Assembly: GCA_035532415.1 (NCBI GenBank)
Contig: DATKRB010000010.1
Span: 33,015-97,014, forward strand
Length of the DNA stretch: 64,000 nt
Direction: 5' to 3'
Origin: DATKRB01 sp035532415
Lineage (GTDB): Bacteria; Actinomycetota; Acidimicrobiia; Acidimicrobiales; RAAP-2
Translations under genes and position numbers: made by a program
Notes under the pieces: generated by a model
What the model was told of the DNA's origin: nothing
The model's input: the letters and a program-made list of their open reading frames with translations, nothing else
Database searches by the model: none
Part shown: in pieces, positions 8,502-16,786 of the stretch
Numbering within the stretch: the stretch's first letter is position 1
How the letters are laid out: every line of letters begins with the position of its first letter

Positions 8502-9242
8502 ATGGGACTGTTCCAGAGAGCGCACGACGTCATCGAGGCCAAGGCCAATCGGGCGATCGACGCGGCCGAGAAGCCCGACGAGATGCTCGACCTGTCCTAC
8601 GAGAAGATGCTCGAACAGCTCACCCAGGTCCGCCGGGCGTTGGTCGACATCGCCGCGTCACGCAAGCGTATCGAGCTGCAGGAGACCCAGCTGCAGCACT
8701 CCGTCGACCACCTGCAGGATCAGGCGAGGGCGGCAATGGGCCAGGGCCGGGAGGACCTCGCCAAGGAGGCGCTCTCCCGCAAGTCGGTCGCCCAGTCCCA
8801 GATCGCCGCCCTCGAGCCCCAGCACGAGCAGCTGGCCGAGCAGGAGGAGAAGCTGACCCACACGCTCAGCGCCCTGCAGGAGCGGGTCAACGCCTTCCGT
8901 ACCCAGAAGGAGACCCTGAAGGCGCAGTACACCGCGGCCAAGGCGGTGTCGTCGGTGGGCGAGAGCGTGTCGGGAATATCGAAGTCGATCGGTGACTCCG
9001 GGGCCGCGCTGCAACGGGCCCAGGACAAGATCGCCACCATGCAGGCCCACGCCGGGGCCCTCGACGAGCTGCTCGAGTCCGGGGTCCTCGAGGACGTCGG
9101 CGGGGGGACCGACGACATTCAGAAGGAGCTCGACCAGGTGGGGGCCGCCGGGGAGATCGACGCGGAGCTGGCAGCGCTGAAGGCCGAGATCGGAGCGGGG
9201 ACGGGTCCCGCCGTCGGATCGGGCCCACCGACCGGGAAGTGA
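8502..9242 (+). CDS. pspA: PspA/IM30-family membrane-stress protein
   Basis: A 246-residue protein beginning with the amphipathic MGLFQRAHDVIEAKANRAID helix typical of PspA, followed by a long heptad-rich coiled coil (about 25-200) containing EKMLEQLTQVRRALVDIAA. The C-terminal 40 residues are Gly/Asp-rich. PspA proteins bind the inner face of stressed membranes and stop proton leakage. No pspB/C or clgR partner is adjacent. The start is fixed by the conserved N-terminal helix. It may be co-transcribed with the DUF2267 gene 81 bases downstream, but that gene has its own DosR-like site. Confidence 0.9.
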   Translation: MGLFQRAHDVIEAKANRAIDAAEKPDEMLDLSYEKMLEQLTQVRRALVDIAASRKRIELQETQLQHSVDHLQDQARAAMGQGREDLAKEALSRKSVAQSQIAALEPQHEQLAEQEEKLTHTLSALQERVNAFRTQKETLKAQYTAAKAVSSVGESVSGISKSIGDSGAALQRAQDKIATMQAHAGALDELLESGVLEDVGGGTDDIQKELDQVGAAGEIDAELAALKAEIGAGTGPAVGSGPPTGK

Positions 9243-9271
9243 CCCGCCCACCACCCGCCCACCACCCGCCC
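9242..9271. repeat. 11-bp tandem repeat, 2.7 copies
   Basis: ACCCGCCCACC at 9242-9252 and 9253-9263, then a partial ACCCGCCC. It starts at the last base of the pspA-like stop codon and ends just before the DosR-like site at 9275. Confidence 0.8.
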
Positions 9272-9274
9272 GCT

Positions 9275-9289
9275 GTGACCTTCGGCCCT
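9275..9289 (+). promoter_or_regulatory. DosR-like box upstream of the DUF2267 gene
   Basis: GTGACCTTCGGCCCT matches 13 of 15 positions of GGGACTTTCGGCCCT, 34 bases before the ATG. Best site of the four in the locus; binding is inferred. Confidence 0.45.
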
Positions 9290-9323
9290 GTCGTCGGAAG
9301 CGCAAGAGGCGGAGGATGCAGGT

Positions 9324-9740
9324 ATGGCACACAGGGTGAGCGTCATCGACAGGACGGTCGCGAAGACCTATGAGTGGCTCGAGCGGCTGTGCCGGGAGCT
9401 CGACACCGAGGACCGTCAGCACGCCTACGTGATCCTGCGAGCGGTGCTCCACGCAATGCGCGATCGGATCGGTCCCGAGGTATCGGTGCACCTCGCAGCC
9501 CAGCTCCCGCTGCTCGTGCGCGGGATCTTTTACGAGGGCTGGGATCCCAGCCGGACCCCGCAGCGGCTGACGCTCGAGGAGCTCGAGGCCCGGGTCGAGC
9601 GTGAAGCCCTCCTGAAGGGCACCGCGGAGGCGGAGCGCGCCATCCGGGCCGTGATGAAGGTCCTGTGGGACGAGTTCGCACCGGGCACGATGGACCACGT
9701 CATCGCCGTCCTCCCCGACGAGTTCGCGGTCGTCCTTTAG
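9324..9740 (+). CDS. DUF2267 domain protein
   Basis: A 138-residue soluble protein matching DUF2267: an N-terminal TYEWLERLCREL helix, then RQHAYVILRAVLHAMRDRI and LAAQLPLLVRGIFYEGWDPS, which are characteristic family blocks. DUF2267 proteins are all-helical and of unknown function; in actinobacteria they often lie near stress or hypoxia genes. ATG 9324 follows GGCGGAGG. The erythromycin-esterase gene follows after 38 bases, probably in the same transcript. Confidence 0.88.
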   Translation: MAHRVSVIDRTVAKTYEWLERLCRELDTEDRQHAYVILRAVLHAMRDRIGPEVSVHLAAQLPLLVRGIFYEGWDPSRTPQRLTLEELEARVEREALLKGTAEAERAIRAVMKVLWDEFAPGTMDHVIAVLPDEFAVVL

Positions 9741-9778
9741 CCGGCGGGGGACCCTGGGACCCGAGGAGGTCGTGCCGG

Positions 9779-11116
9779 ATGTCGTCGATCGCCACGCCCG
9801 CCGGTCTCCTGGGCTCGGAGAGCCTTCTCCCCCTGGTCGGGGCCCGGAGCGATTACGACCATCTCCTCGACCTGATCGGGAACCGCCGCTTCGTGCTCCT
9901 GGGGGAGGCGACCCATGGGAGCCACGAGTTTTACGAGGAGCGGGCGCGGATCACCCAGCGGCTGATTGAGGAGAAGGGGTTCACGGCGGTCGCGGTGGAG
10001 GCCGACTGGCCGGACGCGTACCGGGTGAACCGCTACGTGCTCGGGCAGTCGGCCGACCCTGATGCGGCAAGCGCCCTCGCCGGCTTCAAACGGTTCCCGA
10101 ACTGGATGTGGCGGAACACCGACGTCGTCGACTTCGTCACCGGGCTTCGCTCCTTGAACGATGCGAGGTCCGATGAGCGGACGAAGGTCCGCTTTTACGG
10201 GCTCGACCTCTACAGTCTGCGAGCCTCGATGCAGGCGGTCGTCGAGTACCTCGACACCGTCGACCCGCCGGCCGCCGACGAGGCCAGGATCCGCTACGGC
10301 TGCTTCGACCACGTAGCGGGTGAAGGACCCGAGTACGGCCGTGCGGTGACGCTGGACCTCATGGTCCCCTGCGAGCGTGAGGTGGTCGCCCAGCTCGTCG
10401 ACCTCCGGCGCCGAACCGCGGATCTGGTGGCTCGCGACGGCTGGGTCGCCGAGGACGAGTACTTCTACGCCGAGCAGAACGCCCGCCTCGTTCACAACGC
10501 CGAGCGGTACTACCGAACCATGTACGAGGGTCGCGTCTCGTCGTGGAACCTCCGGGACGAGCACATGGCGGCGACCCTCGCCGATCTCGCGGCTCACCTC
10601 GACCGCCTCGTCGGCCGGACCAAGATCGTGGTGTGGGAGCACAACTCGCACGTCGGGGACGCCCGGGCCACCGGGCTCGGGGCCTCGGGCGAGCTGAACG
10701 TCGGGCAACTCGTGCGGACCACCTGGGGCGACGAGTGCTTCATCGTCGGGTTCACCACCGACCATGGCAGGGTCACGGCGGCATCGGACTGGGGTGGAGC
10801 GGCTGAGCGCAAGCACGTGCGCCCGGGACTCCCGGGGAGCTACGAAGAGCTGTTCCACCTCGCCGAACCCGAGCGGTTCCTGGTTCCTCTCGGCGCGGGA
10901 TCTCCCGAACCACTGAGGCACCCCCGCCTCGAGCGGGCCATCGGGGTCGTCTACCGACCCGAGACCGAACGCCAGAGCCACTGGTTCTCGGCGCGGCTCT
11001 CCGCCCAGTTCGACGCTGTCGTCCACATCGACCGCACGTCGGCCGTCGAGCCCCTCGACCGGAGCGGGCAGTGGGACAGGGGCGAGCCGCCCGAGACCTA
11101 CCCGACCGGGCTTTAG
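9779..11116 (+). CDS. Erythromycin-esterase family protein
   Basis: A 445-residue protein of the erythromycin-esterase superfamily. The N-terminal motif LGEATHGSHEFYEER (Glu43, His46) and the later WEHNSHVGDA carry the conserved acidic and His residues of the active site. Most members, including the M. tuberculosis DosR regulon protein Rv2030c, are not known to hydrolyse macrolides, so resistance should not be assumed. In Rv2030c this domain is fused to a phosphoribosyltransferase; here the two activities are encoded 7 kb apart in the same locus. ATG 9779 follows GAGGAGG. No signal peptide. Confidence 0.88.
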   Translation: MSSIATPAGLLGSESLLPLVGARSDYDHLLDLIGNRRFVLLGEATHGSHEFYEERARITQRLIEEKGFTAVAVEADWPDAYRVNRYVLGQSADPDAASALAGFKRFPNWMWRNTDVVDFVTGLRSLNDARSDERTKVRFYGLDLYSLRASMQAVVEYLDTVDPPAADEARIRYGCFDHVAGEGPEYGRAVTLDLMVPCEREVVAQLVDLRRRTADLVARDGWVAEDEYFYAEQNARLVHNAERYYRTMYEGRVSSWNLRDEHMAATLADLAAHLDRLVGRTKIVVWEHNSHVGDARATGLGASGELNVGQLVRTTWGDECFIVGFTTDHGRVTAASDWGGAAERKHVRPGLPGSYEELFHLAEPERFLVPLGAGSPEPLRHPRLERAIGVVYRPETERQSHWFSARLSAQFDAVVHIDRTSAVEPLDRSGQWDRGEPPETYPTGL

Positions 11117-11176
11117 CCGGGGCTCCGCTTCACGGTGCGTTCACAACGGGGAAACGACGGCGCAATCATCATTCCT

Positions 11177-11182
11177 TAATCT
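11177..11182 (+). promoter_or_regulatory. -10 element of a leaderless promoter (GntR operon)
   Basis: TAATCT matches TANNNT and is separated by 7 bases (CTCCGCA) from ATG 11190, so transcription should start at or beside the start codon. No Shine-Dalgarno precedes this ATG, which fits. Confidence 0.6.
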
Positions 11183-11189
11183 CTCCGCA

Positions 11190-11918
11190 ATGAGTACGGA
11201 GTCGCATGCAGAGGCGTATACACGGCCACACACGGCGAGCACCCTCGCCTACCAAGAGCTGAAGTCCTGGATCCTCATGGGCGAGGTGCCGGTGGGGATC
11301 CGGCTCCGGGAGGAGCGCATCGCCGAGCGCATCGGCGTCTCACGCACCCCGGTACGCGAGGCCATGCTCCGCCTGAGCGCCGAGCGGTTCCTCGAGCGCC
11401 ACGTCGAGGGCGGCTTCCGGGTGGCCACTCCCAGCTCGAGGATGATCAGCGAGCTGTACGAGGTCCGTCGGGCGCTGGAGCTCTTCGCCCTCCGCCGGTG
11501 CGAGGACAGCGGCGCCGCGTACGACCAGGCCATCCTCGGTCGCCTGCATGCCGACTGGTCGAGCATCGACACCGACGTCGACCTGCCGGACCCCGAGTTC
11601 GTCCTGCTCGACGAGGAATTCCACGGAGACCTGGCCGAGGCGGCCGGCAACCACGAGCTCGCCGGCGAGCTGCGACGGGTCAACGAGCGGATCCGGCCGG
11701 TTCGCAGTCACGACTTCGTGACCCCGGGGCGGATCTCGACGACCATCCAAGAGCACCTGGCGATTCTGGCCGCGGTCGCCGACCGGCTCGAGGGAAAGGC
11801 CGCCCTCCTCTTGGACCGGCATATCCGGGAGTCGCAGGAGGTCGTCGAGAAGGCCTCGCTGCAGGCCCTCGAGCGGATGCTCTCCGCCGGCGCCGGAGAA
11901 GGGGCCACGTACTGGTGA
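11190..11918 (+). CDS. GntR-family regulator with FCD domain
   Basis: A 242-residue FadR-subfamily regulator. Residues 20-85 form the winged helix-turn-helix (IRLREERIAERIGVSRTPV, then EAMLRLSAERFLERH), and 95-235 the all-helical FCD ligand domain, with the metal-binding His-containing DEEFHGDL and a final LLLDRHIRES. FCD regulators respond to small carboxylates or related metabolites. It is the first gene of the transporter/hydrolase operon; its TGA overlaps the GTG of the ABC ATPase, so it is expressed with the genes it probably represses. No clear operator palindrome was found by eye. Confidence 0.9.
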   Translation: MSTESHAEAYTRPHTASTLAYQELKSWILMGEVPVGIRLREERIAERIGVSRTPVREAMLRLSAERFLERHVEGGFRVATPSSRMISELYEVRRALELFALRRCEDSGAAYDQAILGRLHADWSSIDTDVDLPDPEFVLLDEEFHGDLAEAAGNHELAGELRRVNERIRPVRSHDFVTPGRISTTIQEHLAILAAVADRLEGKAALLLDRHIRESQEVVEKASLQALERMLSAGAGEGATYW

Positions 11919-13489
11919 ACCCTCTCCTCGCGCACCCGCCGGCCACCGACGGAACGGGGGCCGGCGCCACCGGGGGGATGCAGGGAGCCGAGCTCCTGGC
12001 CGTTCGCGGCATCACCAAGCGGTTCGGGGCGGTCACGGCCAATGACGCCGTGCACTTCACCGTGCGCTCCGGCGAGGTGCATGCCCTGCTGGGCGAGAAC
12101 GGCGCCGGCAAGAGCACCCTCGTCAAGATGCTGTACGGCGTCTACCACCCTGACGCCGGGGAGATCGTGTGCAAAGGACGTCCGGTGCGGATCAGCTCCC
12201 CGTCGGCCGCCCGAGACCTCGGCCTCGGCATGGTCTTTCAGGACCTGAGGCTGGTCCCGGCCCTCACCGTCTGGGAGAACGTCTCGCTCCACGTCCGGCC
12301 CCGTGGCCGGGTGCTCAGACCCCGCAAGCTCCAAGAGCGGATCGCCGAGGCGGCCGAGCGGTACGGCCTGGCCGTCGACCCTTCGGCCAGGGTGGCCGAT
12401 CTCTCCATCGGGGAGTGGCAGCGGGTGGAGCTGTTGAAGGTCCTGATGGCCGGGGCCGAGGTGCTGATCCTCGACGAGCCGACCAGCGTGCTCACCCCTC
12501 AGGAGGTCGACGCGCTGTTCGAGGTCGTCCGGCGGTTGCGCGCCGGCGGCACGGGAGTGGTGATCATCACCCACAAGATGCGCGAGGTGCGCGCCATCGC
12601 CGACCGGCTCACCGTGTTGCGATCCGGCAAGGTGGTCCTCTCCGACGCCGTCGCCTCCGAGGTGGGCGACGACGAGCTGGTGACCGCCATGGTCGGGGAA
12701 TCGGTTCGACCGGTCCACAACGCAGGCGACGAGCAGGTGTCGGGCGAGGCCCCGGTGCTGGTCGCCGAGGGGCTCCGGCTGACCGGCGTGGGGGAGGGGT
12801 CGGGGCTCCGGGGGGTGGACCTGGCCGTTGGCGCCGGCGAGATCCTGGGGGTGGCCGGCGTGGCCGGCAACGGCCAGCGCGAGCTGTCCGACCTGCTCAC
12901 CGGGGCGGCCCGCGCGGACGAGGGACACGTCGTCGTGGCCGGCAACCGGCTTCCCAACGGTGGTCCCCGGGCCTTTCGCGAGGCAGGTGTGGTGACGGTG
13001 GCCGCGGATCCGCTGCGGGAATTCGTCGTTCCCGGCCTCACCCTGGCCGAGCACGCCGCGCTGTGGGAGGCCGCCGGCTCGTCCCGCCGGCTGCACTTCG
13101 ACCACAAGGGTGCCACCAGTCGGTTGGAAGCCAAGGGTCGACGGCTACGGCTGCCGCTGGCCCCGTCGGGTCGCCGTCTGGACCAGCTCTCGGGCGGCAA
13201 CATCCAGCGGGTCCTCCTGACCCTGGCCCTGGGCGACCCGGCGACGGTGCTGGTCGTGTCCTACCCGACGAGGGGGCTCGACGTCCGCACCACCGAGATG
13301 ACCCGGTCGCTGCTGCTGGCTGCCCGGGAGTCCGGCTCGGCGGTGGTGTTGATCTCCGAGGACCTCGACGAGCTGATGGCCCTGTCGGACCGCATCGCCG
13401 TCCTGGCCCACGGGAGGATCAGCGGGACCATGCTCGGCCGCTCGGCCGACCGGCGCGGTCTCGGCCAGCTGATGACGGGAGCGGCGTGA
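11915..13489 (+). CDS. BMP-type ABC transporter, tandem ATP-binding protein
   Basis: A 524-residue protein with two ABC ATPase domains in one chain, as in nucleoside importers NupO/BmpA-type systems and ribose RbsA. Domain 1 has Walker A GENGAGKS, signature LSIGEWQRVELLKVL (a degenerate LSGGQ) and Walker B VLILDEPTSVL. Domain 2 has a degenerate Walker A (VAGNGQRE), a good signature LSGGNIQRVLL and a Walker B VLVVSYPTRGLD with Ser-Tyr instead of Asp-Glu. Such asymmetry is normal for this family. GTG 11915 overlaps the gntR stop and follows GGAGAAGGGG; ATG 11978 is an alternative. Confidence 0.92.
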   Translation: MNPLLAHPPATDGTGAGATGGMQGAELLAVRGITKRFGAVTANDAVHFTVRSGEVHALLGENGAGKSTLVKMLYGVYHPDAGEIVCKGRPVRISSPSAARDLGLGMVFQDLRLVPALTVWENVSLHVRPRGRVLRPRKLQERIAEAAERYGLAVDPSARVADLSIGEWQRVELLKVLMAGAEVLILDEPTSVLTPQEVDALFEVVRRLRAGGTGVVIITHKMREVRAIADRLTVLRSGKVVLSDAVASEVGDDELVTAMVGESVRPVHNAGDEQVSGEAPVLVAEGLRLTGVGEGSGLRGVDLAVGAGEILGVAGVAGNGQRELSDLLTGAARADEGHVVVAGNRLPNGGPRAFREAGVVTVAADPLREFVVPGLTLAEHAALWEAAGSSRRLHFDHKGATSRLEAKGRRLRLPLAPSGRRLDQLSGGNIQRVLLTLALGDPATVLVVSYPTRGLDVRTTEMTRSLLLAARESGSAVVLISEDLDELMALSDRIAVLAHGRISGTMLGRSADRRGLGQLMTGAA

Positions 13490-14598
13490 TGGCGATGGCC
13501 CCGGTTTCCGAGGCGCTCCTGCCCGAGCTGTCGGGGGATCCCGCCGACGATCCGGGCGGGCGCCGGCAGTGGTGGTCCCTGCCCGACTACCGCCGGGTCG
13601 GGATCGTGGTCGGCACCTATGCGGCGGTGCTGGCGGCCTTCGGTGTCGTCCTGCTCCTGAAAGGGACGAACCCCATCAGTGTCCTGGACACCATGCTGCA
13701 CTCGACCCTCCTCAACTGGGGGGCGGTGCAGCAGACGATCCTCCGTGCCGTCCCCGTCGCCTTGGCCGCGTTGGCCGTCACCATCCCGGCCCGGGCCGGG
13801 ATGGTCAACGTCGGAGGGGAGGGGCAGCTCATCATGGGCGCGGTGGCCGCCACCGGCATGGGATTGCTGGTCGGGGCCACCTGGCCCGGCCCGTTGAGCT
13901 GGTTGGCCATGGCCCTGGCCGGGATGGCGGCCGGCGGCATCTGGGCAGGCATCGCCGGGCTGCTCCGTACCGCTCTCGACGCCAACGAGGCGGTGACCAC
14001 CCTCCTCATGAACTTCATCGCCAACGACGTGATGCTCTACCTGATCTACCAGCCGTGGAAGTACAAGGGTGGGTCGGGCCAACCCGAGAGCGCCCCCCTT
14101 CCGGCCGTCGCCCACCTGCCCCGGCTGCTCGGGAGCCAGCTGAACCTCGGGGTGATCGTTGCCGCCGCCGCCGCCCTCGGGGTGTGGCTGTTGCTGCGCC
14201 GGAGCGGGTGGGGCTTCGGGTTGCGGATCGTCGGGGGCAACCGCGAAGCGGCCCGCCGGGCCGGTCTCCCGGTGAAGCAGCTCATGGTGTCGGCCATGGT
14301 GGCCGGCGGGATGTTGGCGGGGCTCGGCGGGATGCTCAACTTCGCCGGGCTCGAGCTCCAGCTGCGCCCGGACATCACCGCCACCTTCGGTTACGTGGCG
14401 TTCCTCGCCAGCTTCCTCGGGCGCAACAACCCACCGAAGGTGGTCGGGGCCGCCGTCCTGTTCAGCGCCATAGCGGTGAGCGGCAACGCCGTGCAGCTGA
14501 CCTACGGCCTCGACGGCGCCATCGTCGACGTGCTGCTCGCGCTCATCGTGGTGGCTCCCCTGGCCCTCACCCGAAGCGCAAGGAGTGCCTGGCGGTGA
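13489..14598 (+). CDS. BMP-type ABC transporter permease 1
   Basis: A 369-residue integral membrane protein of the BPD_transp_2 family. The first 35 residues are cytoplasmic, then about 8-10 hydrophobic segments. The motif MVNVGGEGQLIMGA is the conserved EAA-like signature of NupP/YufP permeases, and ANEAVTTLLMNFIA is another family landmark. ATG 13489 overlaps the ATPase stop by one base (TGATG). With the next gene it forms the heterodimeric channel of the importer. Confidence 0.92.
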   Translation: MAMAPVSEALLPELSGDPADDPGGRRQWWSLPDYRRVGIVVGTYAAVLAAFGVVLLLKGTNPISVLDTMLHSTLLNWGAVQQTILRAVPVALAALAVTIPARAGMVNVGGEGQLIMGAVAATGMGLLVGATWPGPLSWLAMALAGMAAGGIWAGIAGLLRTALDANEAVTTLLMNFIANDVMLYLIYQPWKYKGGSGQPESAPLPAVAHLPRLLGSQLNLGVIVAAAAALGVWLLLRRSGWGFGLRIVGGNREAARRAGLPVKQLMVSAMVAGGMLAGLGGMLNFAGLELQLRPDITATFGYVAFLASFLGRNNPPKVVGAAVLFSAIAVSGNAVQLTYGLDGAIVDVLLALIVVAPLALTRSARSAWR

Positions 14599-15506
14599 AC
14601 GGTATCGAGCAGACCCTCATCGGGGGCGTCGAAGGGGGAGCGGCCATCCTGATCCCGGCCCTGGGCGAGCTGGTGGGGCAGCGGGCCGGCGTGGTCAACC
14701 TGGGCGTGGAGGGCAGCATGCTCGCCGGGGCACTGGGTGCCTACGCCATGGCGGTGGCCACCGGCAACACGTGGGTGGGCCTGATCGGCGGGCTGGCCGC
14801 CGGCGCCGTCTGCGGGCTGCTGCACTCGTGGCTGGTGGTGCGCCAACGGGCCGACCAGCTCGCCAGCGGCCTGGTGGTGTGGTTCCTCGCGCTCGGCGTC
14901 ACCTCGGTGTTCGGCACCGGGTACGTGAACGACACCGTCACCCCCCTGCCGACCCTGTCGATCCCGCTGCTCGGGAGGATGCCCTTCCTCGGCCCGGTGC
15001 TGTTTCAGCACGACATCCTCGTTTACGCCGGCTTCGTGCTCGTGCCGGCGATCTGGTTCGTCCTCCACCGCACACGCCTCGGGCTGGCGCTGCGGGCCAC
15101 CGGTGAGCGGCCCGAAGTGGTGGCGGCCACCGGTGGCCATCCGGCGCTGGTGCAGGTGGTGGCGGTGACCTTCGGCGCGGCACTGGGCGGCCTGGGTGGG
15201 GCCCAGCTCTCGGTCGGGTACGTGGGCAACTGGTTCAACGACATGACCAGCGGCTACGGGTTCGTGGCGGTGGCCGTCGTGCTGTTCGCCGCCTGGCGGC
15301 CGTTCCGGGTGCTCGCCGGCGCCCTGCTCTTCGGCGTGGCGCTCGCCGCGGCGTCGGTGCTCCAGGCCCACGGGGTGGCCGTCAACCAGTACCTGCTCGA
15401 CGCCATGCCGTACCTGATCACCCTGCTCGCCCTCATCACCCTGGCCCGCAAGGGCAGCTCGGAGGCACCCGAAGGGCTCCGCCGGGCGCTTGCCGACACC
15501 GGCTGA
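14595..15506 (+). CDS. BMP-type ABC transporter permease 2
   Basis: A 303-residue membrane protein, shorter than its partner as in NupQ/YufQ. The diagnostic VVNLGVEGSMLAGALGAY occurs near residues 30-50, followed by about 7-8 hydrophobic segments and a typical RATGERPEVVAATG cytoplasmic loop. GTG 14595 overlaps the stop of permease 1 as GTGA, so the two subunits are translationally coupled. Confidence 0.92.
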   Translation: MNGIEQTLIGGVEGGAAILIPALGELVGQRAGVVNLGVEGSMLAGALGAYAMAVATGNTWVGLIGGLAAGAVCGLLHSWLVVRQRADQLASGLVVWFLALGVTSVFGTGYVNDTVTPLPTLSIPLLGRMPFLGPVLFQHDILVYAGFVLVPAIWFVLHRTRLGLALRATGERPEVVAATGGHPALVQVVAVTFGAALGGLGGAQLSVGYVGNWFNDMTSGYGFVAVAVVLFAAWRPFRVLAGALLFGVALAAASVLQAHGVAVNQYLLDAMPYLITLLALITLARKGSSEAPEGLRRALADTG

Positions 15507-15533
15507 GCCGTTCGTCACTCCTCGCGCGTGCTG

Positions 15534-15550
15534 CGTCCCTCGGGGGGACG
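15534..15550 (+). other. Stem-loop between permease and substrate-binding protein genes
   Basis: CGTCCC-TCGGG-GGGACG, a 6-bp perfect stem in the only sizeable gap (134 bases) of the operon. In importer operons such hairpins often stabilise or partly terminate mRNA to set the level of the binding protein. Role inferred. Confidence 0.35.
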
Positions 15551-15640
15551 GCGTGGTCCCGCCTGCAGACGTCCCCACAGCAGACATCCCGACAGCAGCG
15601 AAACAACGATCTCGCCCCGGCGAGGACTGGAGAAGAAAGC

Positions 15641-16786
15641 ATGCGCAAGCGATCGAGGTTCCTCCGGCTGATGGTCGTCGGGGCGGCGACCGCCATGTCC
15701 CTGGGCGGTTTCACCGCCACGGTGGCCGGCGTGGCCACCGCCGGTGCGGCGGCCAAGCAGACCACCGTCGGGTTCATCATGGTGGGTTCGCGGGCGGACT
15801 ACGGCTACAACCAGGCCGTGTACGTCGGCAGCCAGGCGGTGGCGTCGAAGATGAAGAACGTGAAGGTCATCACGGCCGACAACATTCCCGAGAACGAGTC
15901 CGTCACCCAGACCATGCAGGCCATGGTGAGCGAGGGGGCCAAGGTCATCTTCGCCACCAGCTACGGCTACTTCCCCTACGCCCTGGCCTTCGCCCAGTCG
16001 CACCCGAAGGTCGTGGTGCTCCATCAGGGCGGGTTCCAGCAGGGTGCGTTCCCCCCGAACTTCGGGACGTACTGGGGCCAGGCGTTCGAGCCGGTGAGCC
16101 TGGCCGGCATGGCCGCCGGCGCGGTGACCAAGTCCGGCAAGCTCGGCTACGTGTACGCGTTCCCGATCAGCCAGACCATCGCCAACATCGACGCCTTTGA
16201 GCTGGGGGCGCAGATCACGGATCCGAATGCCAAGACCTATCTGGTCAACACCTCCAACTGGTGTGACCCGTTGAAGCAGAAGGAGGCGGCGACCGCGCTG
16301 CTGTCCCAGGGGGTCGACGTCCTCACCCAGCACCAGGACTGCCAGGCCACCGTCATCGGAGCGGCCAAGGCGGCGCACGCCTATGTGGTCGGCTACCACT
16401 ACAACGCCGAGTCGCTCGACCCGAGCGGGTGGCTGACGGGCTCTGCGTGGAACTGGGCACCCGTGTACGAGGCGATCATCTCGACCGTGCTGAGCGGGAA
16501 GTTCACCGCGAGCAAGTACAACGCCAACTGGGTCGGGTCGTTCGCCGACCACGACAACCCGCTCATCCTGGCGCCGTTCGGCTCGTCGGTGAAGCCCTCG
16601 GTCCGGGCCAAGATCCTCGCCGCCGAGGCCAAGCTCAAGCAACCGGGTGCCTCGGTCTTCACCGGGCCCGTGACCTGCCAGGACGGCAAGGTGCTCTATG
16701 CGGCCGGCACCGTCCCCACCTATGCGCAGGTCAACAGCATCTCGTGCCTGGTGAAGGGCGTCGTGGGCAGCCTTCCCTCGTCGTGA
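15641..16786 (+). CDS. BMP-family substrate-binding protein
   Basis: A 381-residue periplasmic-binding-fold protein (Bmp/Med family). The N-terminus has MRKRSRF, a hydrophobic core and an Ala-rich cleavage site around ATAGAAA, i.e. a Sec signal peptide; there is no lipobox cysteine, unlike many BMP lipoproteins of Gram-positives. VGFIMVGSRADYGYNQAVY begins the mature fold and matches the family's 'GP..D.G.N...Y' start; FATSYGYFPY and VLHQGG are further conserved blocks. Family ligands include nucleosides, and amine- or urea-type nitrogen compounds have been linked to relatives beside hydrolases. ATG 15641 follows GAGAAGAAAG. Confidence 0.92.
   Translation: MRKRSRFLRLMVVGAATAMSLGGFTATVAGVATAGAAAKQTTVGFIMVGSRADYGYNQAVYVGSQAVASKMKNVKVITADNIPENESVTQTMQAMVSEGAKVIFATSYGYFPYALAFAQSHPKVVVLHQGGFQQGAFPPNFGTYWGQAFEPVSLAGMAAGAVTKSGKLGYVYAFPISQTIANIDAFELGAQITDPNAKTYLVNTSNWCDPLKQKEAATALLSQGVDVLTQHQDCQATVIGAAKAAHAYVVGYHYNAESLDPSGWLTGSAWNWAPVYEAIISTVLSGKFTASKYNANWVGSFADHDNPLILAPFGSSVKPSVRAKILAAEAKLKQPGASVFTGPVTCQDGKVLYAAGTVPTYAQVNSISCLVKGVVGSLPSS

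Noticed and set aside
9748..9763. GGGACCCTGGGACCC before the erythromycin-esterase gene as a fifth DosR-like box
   Set aside because: It is a direct repeat of GGGACCC and matches only about 10 of 15 positions.
9779..11116. Macrolide resistance gene
   Set aside because: Family membership alone does not show macrolide hydrolysis; context is a stress locus.
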